Source: CAZDYP01 sp964509505 (lineage in GTDB: Bacteria > Chloroflexota > Anaerolineae > JACRMK01). From it: a stretch of 5,878 nucleotides of DNA. This document shows positions 1 to 5,878 of the stretch, piece after piece. Below the pieces are notes generated by a model that was not told the DNA's origin, searched no databases, and saw only the letters and a list, made by a program, of their open reading frames with translations. Position numbers and translations under genes: made by a program. The first letter of the stretch is position 1. The number at the start of each line of letters is the position of its first letter. The stretch spans positions 1-5,878 of the forward strand of contig CAZDYP010000242.1 of NCBI GenBank assembly GCA_964509505.1. The letters are read 5' to 3'.

Positions 1-1739
1 GGCGCAGCGAGATTGATGGGCGCGTGCGCCGTGACCGTCGGCGTGAATTCTGTGCCTGCGCCGCTCAACAGATAGACGCGATTCGTCGAGTCGTCTTCAA
101 ATTGAAGTGTGTGGCTGATGGTGAGCAGGGTAGGTGAGAGCGGATTGCTGATGTCATAGAGACGTTGCGAGGCAACGTCTGCGTTTGCCAATTGATAGCG
201 CCACGCGCCTGATACGCCAATGAATGCTGCGCCGCGTCCGCCAAAGTCCAACGTCACAGGACGCGTCCACGATACGCTGTCTAATGCGTTCGCATCAATG
301 AGCGCCGTCGGCGAAAGAATGAGCGTGAGTTCGGCGCGATTGTCCGCGAGCGTGTAAGTTTGCAGAAAATCACCCGTGCCTTGCCACGTGTTCGTCGCGC
401 TGACGGCGCCCATGTGCGCTTGCAACACATGTTGCTCGCCTGCATAGCTTGTGATTGCGACGGTTATGACGGCAGAGCCTGCAGCTAAGGGGAGCGTAGG
501 CGTGAGCGGCACATGAGCGATAAATGACACGCCCTTACAAAGCTGCAGATAACACGCGAACCAATGGTCACCATCCACGCCCGCTAAGAGCGAATCGTAA
601 ATTTGATTGTCGCGCCATGCGCCTTGCTCCAACGCCGTCGAGCGGAGCGGCGCGGTCGTGGGCGGCGTCGCGCGCATGTTCATTCGCAAACCGTCTGTTG
701 CTTCAATGGTTAGCCAATATGTATCGGAAGCGTTCCAGCGATCACCGATGGTGGGCGCATAGAAGCGCAATGTGCTGGTCGGTGACATGCCGCCAACCGT
801 GTGCGTCGTATCGCGCGCTTCGAGTGGAATCTCGACGCCGTTGTAACGCACGTGAATCAGCGATGGGTTGAGCGTGCTCAAACTGACGCCGGCGCTTGCC
901 AACAACGCGCCTGTGAGATGCTGCATACCGCTTTGTGTAACGGTGATCTTCCAAGATGTGAGGGAAGCGGCTGCATTCGTCGGAGGCGTGATACTGCTGG
1001 TCGCTTGTAGTGATGGTAATGGCTGCGCGGGGACAATGTTGAATGGGGATAGCAAAGTCGTGGAGTCAATCAGTTGAGCGTTCGGTATCACGGCTTCCAA
1101 TCGTCGTGTGACGTGCGGCCCATCGTCGCGCCCGAAGATAGGACTGAATGCGACCACCGCCAAACGCGCGCCGCGCAGCTGACCCTCGCGCAAGACGACG
1201 AAGGGGGATGTAGGCAGCGTGCGTGTCGGCGTGCGCAGCAGCTCAGGGCGCGCGATACGCTGTCCAGCGAGGCTCGTGCTGTATGGCATGGGGGTATCAG
1301 CAACACGGAGCGCGCCGCGCCAAGGTTCACTGAGCTGTGGCGTGATGTGTATGGCGATAGGTTGCGCGTCGGTAAGCTGCATGGTTATGAGTTGGGCAGG
1401 CAACCGATAGCCGCCCATGTCTGCCAATGGCCACCTCGAAAAATCGCTAGCTTGCCATTGAATGTGGATGCCGTCGGCTTGCGTCGTTACTTGCAAGCCA
1501 GTAGGCGTGGGTGTGGGCGCGGTCAACGGCGTCGCGTGCGCGCGTGTGGCAGGGTGGAGCAGACTCGCGCCTAACGTCCACAGCATCACACACAAGCTGA
1601 TGGCGCAAGAAAGCCAAAAGCTATTTGCGCACTGATGTTGAAAATGAGCGGTGCGTTGCCGCGCACGAAAACGCGCTATGAACTTTGGCGACATGTTTGT
1701 GCTGTGGCGCATGAGCGTTGCGCTAATCTTAGTGAACAT
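1..1739 (-). CDS. Secreted gingipain-like (peptidase C25 family) protein, N-terminal part, runs off the left edge
   Basis: This minus-strand frame stays open for 579 codons from the ATG at 1739 to the edge, with an in-frame TGA nine bases before that ATG. Residues 1-40 are basic, residues 41-61 are hydrophobic, and an AHA signal-peptidase motif (67-69) is followed by a Thr/Pro linker, so the product should be exported. Residues about 84-245 resemble a C25 propeptide (LREGQLRGARL at 183-193). Residues about 262-345 resemble the N-terminal beta domain of these peptidases (WKITVTQSGM, then AGVSLSTLNPS, NGVEIPLE, LRFYAP and YWLT). Residues about 405-560 look like the beta-sandwich leading into the peptidase, ending with RLYDISNP (526-533) and VYLLSG. 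In the family the Cys/His catalytic domain follows, so it should lie beyond the edge; protease activity is therefore inferred. ATGs at 1712 and 1694 are alternative starts, and none has a strong ribosome site. The gene follows the deacetylase-like gene by 56 nt. Coding status is near certain, family fairly sure. Confidence 0.8.
   Translation of the reverse strand, partial: MFTKISATLMRHSTNMSPKFIARFRARQRTAHFQHQCANSFWLSCAISLCVMLWTLGASLLHPATRAHATPLTAPTPTPTGLQVTTQADGIHIQWQASDFSRWPLADMGGYRLPAQLITMQLTDAQPIAIHITPQLSEPWRGALRVADTPMPYSTSLAGQRIARPELLRTPTRTLPTSPFVVLREGQLRGARLAVVAFSPIFGRDDGPHVTRRLEAVIPNAQLIDSTTLLSPFNIVPAQPLPSLQATSSITPPTNAAASLTSWKITVTQSGMQHLTGALLASAGVSLSTLNPSLIHVRYNGVEIPLEARDTTHTVGGMSPTSTLRFYAPTIGDRWNASDTYWLTIEATDGLRMNMRATPPTTAPLRSTALEQGAWRDNQIYDSLLAGVDGDHWFACYLQLCKGVSFIAHVPLTPTLPLAAGSAVITVAITSYAGEQHVLQAHMGAVSATNTWQGTGDFLQTYTLADNRAELTLILSPTALIDANALDSVSWTRPVTLDFGGRGAAFIGVSGAWRYQLANADVASQRLYDISNPLSPTLLTISHTLQFEDDSTNRVYLLSGAGTEFTPTVTAHAPINLAA
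1533..1739 (-). other. Signal peptide coding segment of the C25-like protein
   Basis: The first 69 codons encode a long basic N-region (K4, R11, K19, R23, R25, R27, R29), a hydrophobic core (FWLSCAISLCVMLWTLGASLL, residues 41-61 without interruption by charge), then HPATRAHA ending in an A-x-A cleavage motif before TPLTAPTPTPT. The N-region is unusually long if translation starts at 1739. A start at the ATG at 1694 would shorten it to about 25 residues and is equally compatible with export. No lipobox cysteine is placed correctly for a lipoprotein. Confidence 0.65.
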
Positions 1740-1795
1740 AACGCTTCACGATAACAAACGATTACAGATGCGAGCGACCAACATACACCACCAGT
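1740..1795 (-). other. Short intergenic gap between the deacetylase-like and C25-like genes
   Basis: These 56 nt separate the TAA at 1798-1796 from the ATG at 1739. I see no hairpin followed by a T-run and no clear -35/-10 pair, so read-through transcription into the protease gene is possible but unproven. On the minus strand there is a short imperfect direct repeat, TGTAATCG then TGTTATCG (1766-1759 and 1756-1749, seven of eight bases alike), of unknown meaning. The sequence before the ATG (GTGAAGCGTT) is at best a weak ribosome binding site. Confidence 0.5.
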
Positions 1796-3514
1796 TTAGG
1801 GCAATGTGATTTGCAGTGATGCGCTTGCTGGCGCAACGGGCGCCAGCGGCAACGTCACCACAGCATAGGTTACTCCATGCACCGCGCGCCAACCGATGGG
1901 CAGGGCTTGTCCATTCCACAGGAACGTCGCGTTGCGCGGCGCAGGCACCAGCAATGTAACGGGTGTATGCGCGGGCAGTTGTATCACCCATCCTGCGCCG
2001 TCGTCATTGGGTTGTGTCGCGCCAATGTGGATTTGATTGCGCCGTTCCCAAAATTGCGCGAAGGCGTCGAGGCTCAGGCGCGGAATGTGTAAGCGCTTGG
2101 CTGCCGCCAACACTCTATCCCATAAGCCGCCGCTATATGTCGCAAACGAAACGGGATGCGTGTTAATGCACAACAAACTGTGATGCTGTGTTGCATTGGC
2201 GCGCAGCAAATTGTCAATGATGTTGAAGGCTTCATCCTCTGACAGCTTCAGCGAAAACTCGAAACCGCCTGCCGCGAGTGTCGTCTCGTCGCTGAATTGC
2301 GCGGGCAACTCCCACACGCGCGTTACCCCACCATTTTCATTCACAATGGGCAACGGCAACCCGCCGCCCGTCATGTAATGCTGCGTTTTCGGTGGGCATG
2401 TGAAGTAATTGCTGTCCCATGCGAAACCCAAATCGCCGTTCCATTGCGCGCCGTGCGTATAGCCGACCCACGCGATGATGTGATGGCGAATGCTGGCGCT
2501 AGGCGATTGTTTGAAGCGCGCTTCAAAGGCAGCGCGATGTTTCCGAATCGTGTCATGCCACGTGCGCGGCAATGGCTCCTCATGCGCGGGATGAATCGAG
2601 AAGGTGTCACCTTCGCGCTGCCAGGCAGCCAGCTGCTCAGGTGTGAGGCAGGTATCCTCGACCAAATAGTAAGTGATTTGCGCGTCATGCTGGCGCAGGC
2701 AATCGCGCACCGCTTGAAACTGGGCGGGCGTTGACCAATCCTCGTCGCTGGAGAGCAACAACACCGTCGGCGCGTTGTCAGGAAAATACCACACAAACGG
2801 CAAGCCGATTGTGTCGTGCGCGAGAGGCTGACACAACCAATGACGCAGGAGATGACATTGAAGATCGGCTTGCGGCAGATGCGCGCAATCCAAATTCAAA
2901 AAGTCTGCGAACATGTCGGCGGCGCGCCAACCTGGCCAGACGTGATTGCCATGCAACAAACGGCGACGTGGATCGCCTTGCCGCGTGAGCGCGATGCTGC
3001 GCGGCAAGTCATACAAAACAAAATACGCTTCGCCTTGTCCGATCGGCACACGCGCAATGGCTGCCTCATGGGTCGGGGCGTAAGGCGCAACCTGAGCGCA
3101 AACGTGCGCAACAATTTGCGCCTCGGGCGGCAGTGTGAGATGGCGCAGCGCTGCGTGAAATTGCAGCGGTTCGTCGCTGAAACCATCCACACGCAAACGC
3201 ATCATGCCATCCACCGTCGTGCGATACGTCGGCGCGAAGCCAAACGCCTCTGCCACGTATGGTGCGGGCGCAAAGAAGATGAGGCGGTTGCCTTGGGCGG
3301 CGTGTGCGCGCAAAGCCTCAGTCTCTGTTTTCAACAATGGCAAATTACTCGACACGATGACGCGGCTTGCTAATTGTGTTGCGTCGAAATCGCGCAGCGA
3401 GACGACATGCGCCTGCAATCCCTCGAGTCTCACCAATTCGCGCGCGTAAAGACCGAAGTCCTCAAGGCCATCATCGTGAACGAGCAAGGTGATATCGTAA
3501 TGCTTTGCGTCCAT
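1796..3514 (-). CDS. Multidomain protein: GATase/flavodoxin-like N-terminus plus divergent polysaccharide-deacetylase (NodB-like) domain
   Basis: The 572-residue product has no signal peptide or membrane segment and is probably cytoplasmic. Residues 6-205 look like an alpha/beta domain of the amidotransferase-like kind: a strand ending in HDDG (13-16), a segment VIVSSNLPLL (52-61), then GNRLIFFAPAP (75-85), and YDLPRSIALTRQG at 168-180. Residues about 240-490 resemble the NodB/CE4 deacetylase barrel: strand VLLLSSDEDW (251-260) in place of the TFDDG motif, SIHPAHEE (306-313) supplying two histidines, IRHH (342-345), WDSNY (366-370) and INTHP (450-454) as a late histidine motif. Residues 495-572 form a beta-rich tail that may be a small sandwich. 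In CE4 enzymes such residues bind a divalent metal and remove acetyl groups from sugars; here the motifs are altered and activity is inference. The gene starts 15 nt after the aminotransferase stop with only a poor ribosome site, suggesting translational coupling. It could instead be a non-catalytic relative. Confidence 0.85.
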   Translation of the reverse strand: MDAKHYDITLLVHDDGLEDFGLYARELVRLEGLQAHVVSLRDFDATQLASRVIVSSNLPLLKTETEALRAHAAQGNRLIFFAPAPYVAEAFGFAPTYRTTVDGMMRLRVDGFSDEPLQFHAALRHLTLPPEAQIVAHVCAQVAPYAPTHEAAIARVPIGQGEAYFVLYDLPRSIALTRQGDPRRRLLHGNHVWPGWRAADMFADFLNLDCAHLPQADLQCHLLRHWLCQPLAHDTIGLPFVWYFPDNAPTVLLLSSDEDWSTPAQFQAVRDCLRQHDAQITYYLVEDTCLTPEQLAAWQREGDTFSIHPAHEEPLPRTWHDTIRKHRAAFEARFKQSPSASIRHHIIAWVGYTHGAQWNGDLGFAWDSNYFTCPPKTQHYMTGGGLPLPIVNENGGVTRVWELPAQFSDETTLAAGGFEFSLKLSEDEAFNIIDNLLRANATQHHSLLCINTHPVSFATYSGGLWDRVLAAAKRLHIPRLSLDAFAQFWERRNQIHIGATQPNDDGAGWVIQLPAHTPVTLLVPAPRNATFLWNGQALPIGWRAVHGVTYAVVTLPLAPVAPASASLQITLP

Positions 3515-3529
3515 GTCCGCTGTTTCCCG
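3515..3529 (-). other. 15-nt same-frame spacer between the aminotransferase and deacetylase-like genes
   Basis: On the minus strand the aminotransferase ends in TGA (3532-3530), followed by CGGGAAACAGCGGAC and then the ATG at 3514. The spacer is exactly five sense codons, so both genes lie in one frame divided by a single stop. The only purine-rich element is GGGAAA, a weak match to a Shine-Dalgarno sequence. Initiation at the second gene may therefore rely on ribosomes finishing the first. Confidence 0.6.
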
Positions 3530-4672
3530 TCACCGCGGCAGCGCATCCACCAACCGCGCCATGTCCGCTTCGGTGTTATAGAAGTGTGGTGAGACGCGCA
3601 CGCCGAGTGGGCGCAACGCGACAATGATATTCTGCGCTTCGAGCTGCTTGACGAGCGCGGCGTCTTGCTCATGGTTGCCAAGTGTGAAGACAATGATGGC
3701 GGTGCGATGCGCGGGGTCGGGTGAACTGACGAGGCGCAGGCTGTTGCGCTTTTGCAGTTCACGATACAACAGTTCGGCAAGCTCGCGCGTGTGTTCTTCA
3801 ATGGTGTTAATGCCAACTGCCTCGATCAATTCCAACGATGTTGCCAGCGCCGTTTGTCCCAAGCGGTTGCCGCCGCCGACTTCGTAACGCTTGGCGCCCG
3901 CTTGCCAATACAATTGTCCTTCAAACGCATCGGAATTACCCACCACTGATTGCGAGCCGATAAAGGTCGGGCGAATGCGTTCGATGGCGTCGGGCGCGAC
4001 GTACAACGCGCCGATGCCGAAGCCTGCCATGAGCCACTTGTAGCCATGCGTGGACAGCGCCGACACGCGCGCCGCTTGTACGTCGAGCCGTTGCGCGGCC
4101 ACGGCTTGAATCGCGTCCACGATCAACAACACGCCGCGCGCCTGACATTGCCGTCCAAGCTCCTCCAAATCCACACGATAGCCTGTGTCCCATTTGATGA
4201 CGCTGCATGAGACTGCGCGTGTACGCTCATCTACTGCGTCCATCATTTGCGACACGGTTGGCCCCGCGCCCTCCCATTGCACGAAGCGCACCTCGACGCC
4301 GTGCCGCTGCAGATGAAACCAGGTGTAGGCGAGCGAGGGAAATTCGTTTTCGGGCACGACGACGTTATCGCCTGCGCGCCACTCAATGCCGTGCGCGCAG
4401 ATGTTGATGCCGTGCGTGGTGTTGCTTGTGAACACAATGTCTTGCGCGTCCGCATTGATGAGTTTTGCCAAGCGCTCGCGCGCAAGCGGTTCAGGCGATG
4501 GCATGGCGTGGGCGCGTTCTGTGTTGACATATTGCATGAGCGCGGCGGCATGTTGCACCGCTTGCGTCGTGCGCTTGGGCCACGGCCCCTGTGAGGCGGC
4601 GTTGAGATAGGTGTAAGCGTTGACGATGGGAAATTCCGCTCGCGCCTTAGCAAGCGTATTGTGATTCGACAT
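3530..4672 (-). CDS. Aminotransferase class V-fold PLP-dependent enzyme (cysteine desulfurase / isopenicillin N epimerase-like)
   Basis: The 380-residue product has the usual length and full motif set of fold-type I, class V PLP enzymes. LNAASQGP (24-31) is the N-terminal substrate-site motif. TSNTTHGIN (82-90) is the phosphate-binding loop. VDAIQA (185-190) carries the aspartate that pairs with the pyridine nitrogen, and STHGYKWL (207-214) carries the PLP Schiff-base lysine, K212. YEVGGGN (263-269) and RVSPHFYNTEADM (359-371) are the late family motifs, with R359 the expected carboxylate-binding arginine. No active-site cysteine loop typical of IscS/SufS is evident, so an aminotransferase, epimerase or lyase role is more likely than iron-sulfur cluster supply. 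The ATG at 4672 is preferred over an in-frame TTG at 4690 because AAAGGA lies nine bases before it and overlaps the TTG start region. It heads a tight pair with the deacetylase-like gene. Confidence 0.93.
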   Translation of the reverse strand: MSNHNTLAKARAEFPIVNAYTYLNAASQGPWPKRTTQAVQHAAALMQYVNTERAHAMPSPEPLARERLAKLINADAQDIVFTSNTTHGINICAHGIEWRAGDNVVVPENEFPSLAYTWFHLQRHGVEVRFVQWEGAGPTVSQMMDAVDERTRAVSCSVIKWDTGYRVDLEELGRQCQARGVLLIVDAIQAVAAQRLDVQAARVSALSTHGYKWLMAGFGIGALYVAPDAIERIRPTFIGSQSVVGNSDAFEGQLYWQAGAKRYEVGGGNRLGQTALATSLELIEAVGINTIEEHTRELAELLYRELQKRNSLRLVSSPDPAHRTAIIVFTLGNHEQDAALVKQLEAQNIIVALRPLGVRVSPHFYNTEADMARLVDALPR

Positions 4673-4681
4673 GAATCGAAA

Positions 4682-4688
4682 TCCTTTC
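4682..4688 (-). promoter_or_regulatory. Ribosome binding site of the aminotransferase gene
   Basis: GAAAGGA on the minus strand ends nine bases before the ATG at 4672 and is the best Shine-Dalgarno match in the window. It decides the start: an upstream in-frame TTG at 4690 would put this element inside the coding region and would add six residues that the family does not need. Confidence 0.7.
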
Positions 4689-4736
4689 AAATGATGTAAG
4701 GCAAGGGTGTAGGGTCAGTTTGCAACTTGCTCGCGC

Positions 4737-4757
4737 GGACAGGTTAAAAACTGGTCC
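4737..4757. promoter_or_regulatory. Imperfect 21-bp inverted repeat upstream of the aminotransferase gene (possible operator)
   Basis: GGACAGGTT-AAA-AACTGGTCC is a dyad with seven of nine positions symmetric around an AAA centre. It lies 65-85 bp before the aminotransferase ATG, in the longest gap of the window. The length and AT-rich centre suit a dimeric repressor or activator site. On the transcript it could fold as a short stem with an internal mismatch, but it is not followed by a T-run in the sense needed for a terminator. No regulator gene is in view and no clear promoter hexamers flank it, so this is a tentative call. Confidence 0.35.
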
Positions 4758-4802
4758 TGCACCTGCACTCCACAGCTGTATTGTTTTTTGAGACTTCATT
4801 AA

Positions 4803-4830
4803 CTTGCCAGTGGTGTAGAGTCGCTTGCCA
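4803..4830. repeat. CTTGCCA direct repeat, two copies 21 bp apart
   Basis: CTTGCCA occurs at 4803-4809 and 4824-4830, spaced by two helical turns, and CTTGCC recurs at 4867-4872 inside the end of the oxidoreductase gene. A related AACTTGC is found at 4801-4807 and 4724-4730. The spacing is what a protein binding on one DNA face would need, but the words are short and chance is not excluded. Confidence 0.3.
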
Positions 4831-4842
4831 CTTGGCTCTACA
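4814..4842 (-). other. Perfect 7-bp inverted repeat (RNA hairpin) directly after the oxidoreductase stop codon
   Basis: On the minus strand TGTAGAG (4842-4836) begins at the base after the TGA stop and is matched by CTCTACA (4820-4814) across a 15-nt loop. It may act as a 3'-end stabiliser or an attenuating structure between the oxidoreductase and the aminotransferase genes. The bases that follow are A-rich, not T-rich, in the direction of transcription, so it is not a standard intrinsic terminator. Confidence 0.4.
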
Positions 4843-5878
4843 TCAATAAGCAGGCACCGCCACTGGCTTGCCTGTCCTCACCGATTCCAACGCGCAAATT
4901 GCAGGCGCAATGGAACGCGCCGCTTCACGCGCATCAATTGCTGTTGGACGAGCTTCACGCACTGCCGCCAGAAATTCTTTCAACATGAACAACTCGCTGG
5001 TGCCATGGCGTCCGATGCCTTCGTAACCGCGATGCGTCCAATATGGACTATCGAGTAATTGCAAACCAGCCGTCGGCTGCTGATGTGATTGGAAGAACAT
5101 TTCATGTTGATGGATGCGTCCACCCTCGAATGATCCTTCGCTGCCATACAATGAGAAGTAGAGGCAGTAGGGGCGCACCATCGCATACGACACCGTGATT
5201 TTGTACGCCGCGCCGCTGACGCCTTTCAACAACACGACCACTGTCGCGGGTTCGGGGTGTTCTGGCACGCAACGCCCGACGCCATACGCAAACACTTCGG
5301 TGAAATGTCGCTCGCCTGCGAGCCAGCGTAGCGTATCGAAGGCATGGGGACCTCCGCCGAGCAAAGTCGTTTGGGGGCGTGTCGCATCAAAGCGCCAATG
5401 GATTGAGCCGTCCTCGTCGCGCGTGCGCCAACCTTCCGCGCGTAAGTTGTGCAAGTATTCCGCCTCACCGTAAAACACTGCGCCCCAATACCCCTCGTGC
5501 GCCTTATGCTTCAAGGTTTCGAGCGCAGGCAACCAACGACATTCGTTGCCCATCATGTACTGCAAGCCCACACGTTCCGAGAGCGCGATGATGTGTTGGA
5601 TTTCGTCGAGCGTGTATGCCATCGGAATTTCAGAGAGGACGTGCTTGCCCGCCTCCAACGCGCGCACGGTCATCTCGGCGTGCAGATGATCAGGCGTGGC
5701 GATGAACACCGCATCCACATCGTCGCGCGCAAGAAGTTGCGCATCATTGGCGTATACGCACATCGCATCGCATTTTGCGGCTAAGGCTTGTGCGCGTTCA
5801 AGGCGCACATCACAAATGGCTGTGACCGTCATTTCGTCGCGCAAATGGTGGGCGAGCTCCGCGACGATAGCGCCGCGC
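4843..5878 (-). CDS. Gfo/Idh/MocA-family NAD(P)-dependent oxidoreductase, 5' end cut by the window edge
   Basis: The visible 344 residues cover nearly the whole protein (family members are usually about 330-400). The frame is open to the edge, where RGAIVAELA is the tail of the glycine-rich nucleotide-binding loop, so the true start lies just outside; a TTG at 5844 is not the start because it would cut into that fold. The Rossmann domain continues with ICDV, DDVDAVFIATPDHLH and GKHVLSEIP. The C-terminal domain shows GGGPHAFDTLRWL (5358-5320), with the family's conserved His and Asp, and ends in the usual SVRTGKPV helix. These enzymes oxidise or reduce sugars, cyclitols or related compounds with NAD(P). 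The canonical EKP lysine is replaced by isoleucine (SEIP, 5634-5623), so the catalytic details may differ. The substrate is unknown. The next gene starts 170 nt downstream on the same strand. Confidence 0.92.
   Translation of the reverse strand, partial: RGAIVAELAHHLRDEMTVTAICDVRLERAQALAAKCDAMCVYANDAQLLARDDVDAVFIATPDHLHAEMTVRALEAGKHVLSEIPMAYTLDEIQHIIALSERVGLQYMMGNECRWLPALETLKHKAHEGYWGAVFYGEAEYLHNLRAEGWRTRDEDGSIHWRFDATRPQTTLLGGGPHAFDTLRWLAGERHFTEVFAYGVGRCVPEHPEPATVVVLLKGVSGAAYKITVSYAMVRPYCLYFSLYGSEGSFEGGRIHQHEMFFQSHQQPTAGLQLLDSPYWTHRGYEGIGRHGTSELFMLKEFLAAVREARPTAIDAREAARSIAPAICALESVRTGKPVAVPAY

Noticed and set aside
524..871. Plus-strand ORF of 115 codons
   Set aside because: It is also antisense to the C25-like gene, Arg/Ser/Ala-rich and without family features; it is a by-product of the GC-rich coding strand opposite.
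1074..1574. Plus-strand ORF of 166 codons
   Set aside because: It is antisense to the continuous minus-strand C25-like gene, has Arg/Ala/Cys-rich low-quality composition and no recognisable motif. The opposite strand gives a coherent exported protein over the same bases.
1740..1800. Possible promoter for the C25-like gene (TTGGTC and TGTTAT on the minus strand)
   Set aside because: The spacing of 19 bases is long, both hexamers are poor, and the implied transcript start is almost on the ATG.
2816..3373. Plus-strand ORF of 185 codons inside the deacetylase-like gene
   Set aside because: It is the antisense shadow of a well-supported 572-codon gene, and the translation shows no domain or plausible composition.
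4691..4725. Possible promoter TTGCAA ... TTACAT before the aminotransferase gene
   Set aside because: The spacing is about 20 bases and the second hexamer is a weak match, so it was not called.
5842..5844. TTG as the start codon of the oxidoreductase
   Set aside because: The frame stays open to the edge, and the residues before the TTG (RGAIVAELAHH) are the expected end of the nucleotide-binding loop and its helix, so the gene begins outside the window.

Overview
The window holds four protein-coding genes, all on the minus strand, so transcription runs from the right edge to the left edge. Base composition is moderately GC-rich (mid-50s percent by eye, with many GCGC words), start codons are ATG where they can be judged, and stops are TGA, TGA and TAA. 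The protein families fit a free-living heterotrophic bacterium. An extracellular gingipain-like (C25) protease beside sugar-type oxidoreductases and a deacetylase-like protein resembles what is found in Chloroflexota, but that assignment is inference and no marker gene is present.

In transcription order: (1) 5878-4843, a Gfo/Idh/MocA-family NAD(P)-dependent oxidoreductase lacking only its extreme N-terminus at the window edge. (2) A 170-nt intergenic stretch with two inverted repeats and a good ribosome binding site. (3) 4672-3530, a class V PLP-dependent aminotransferase/desulfurase-fold enzyme. (4) 3514-1796, after a 15-nt gap and in the same reading frame, a 572-residue protein that appears to join an N-terminal flavodoxin/glutamine-amidotransferase-like domain, a divergent polysaccharide-deacetylase (NodB-like) domain and a C-terminal beta-rich tail. 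(5) 1739 to the left edge, after 56 nt, a 579-codon stretch with no stop that encodes the secreted N-terminal half of a C25 gingipain-like peptidase. This last gene has no stop inside the window, so a search for complete start-to-stop ORFs misses it. It fills the otherwise empty left 1.7 kb.

The aminotransferase and deacetylase-like genes are almost certainly co-transcribed. With the oxidoreductase upstream, the three could form a small cytoplasmic pathway acting on a sugar, amino sugar or cyclitol-type compound, since oxidation to a keto group, a PLP step and N- or O-deacylation are compatible chemistries. The substrate cannot be read from the sequence. The exported protease has no evident link to these enzymes and may simply lie downstream. 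No RNA genes, mobile elements, CRISPR arrays or convincing intrinsic terminators were seen.
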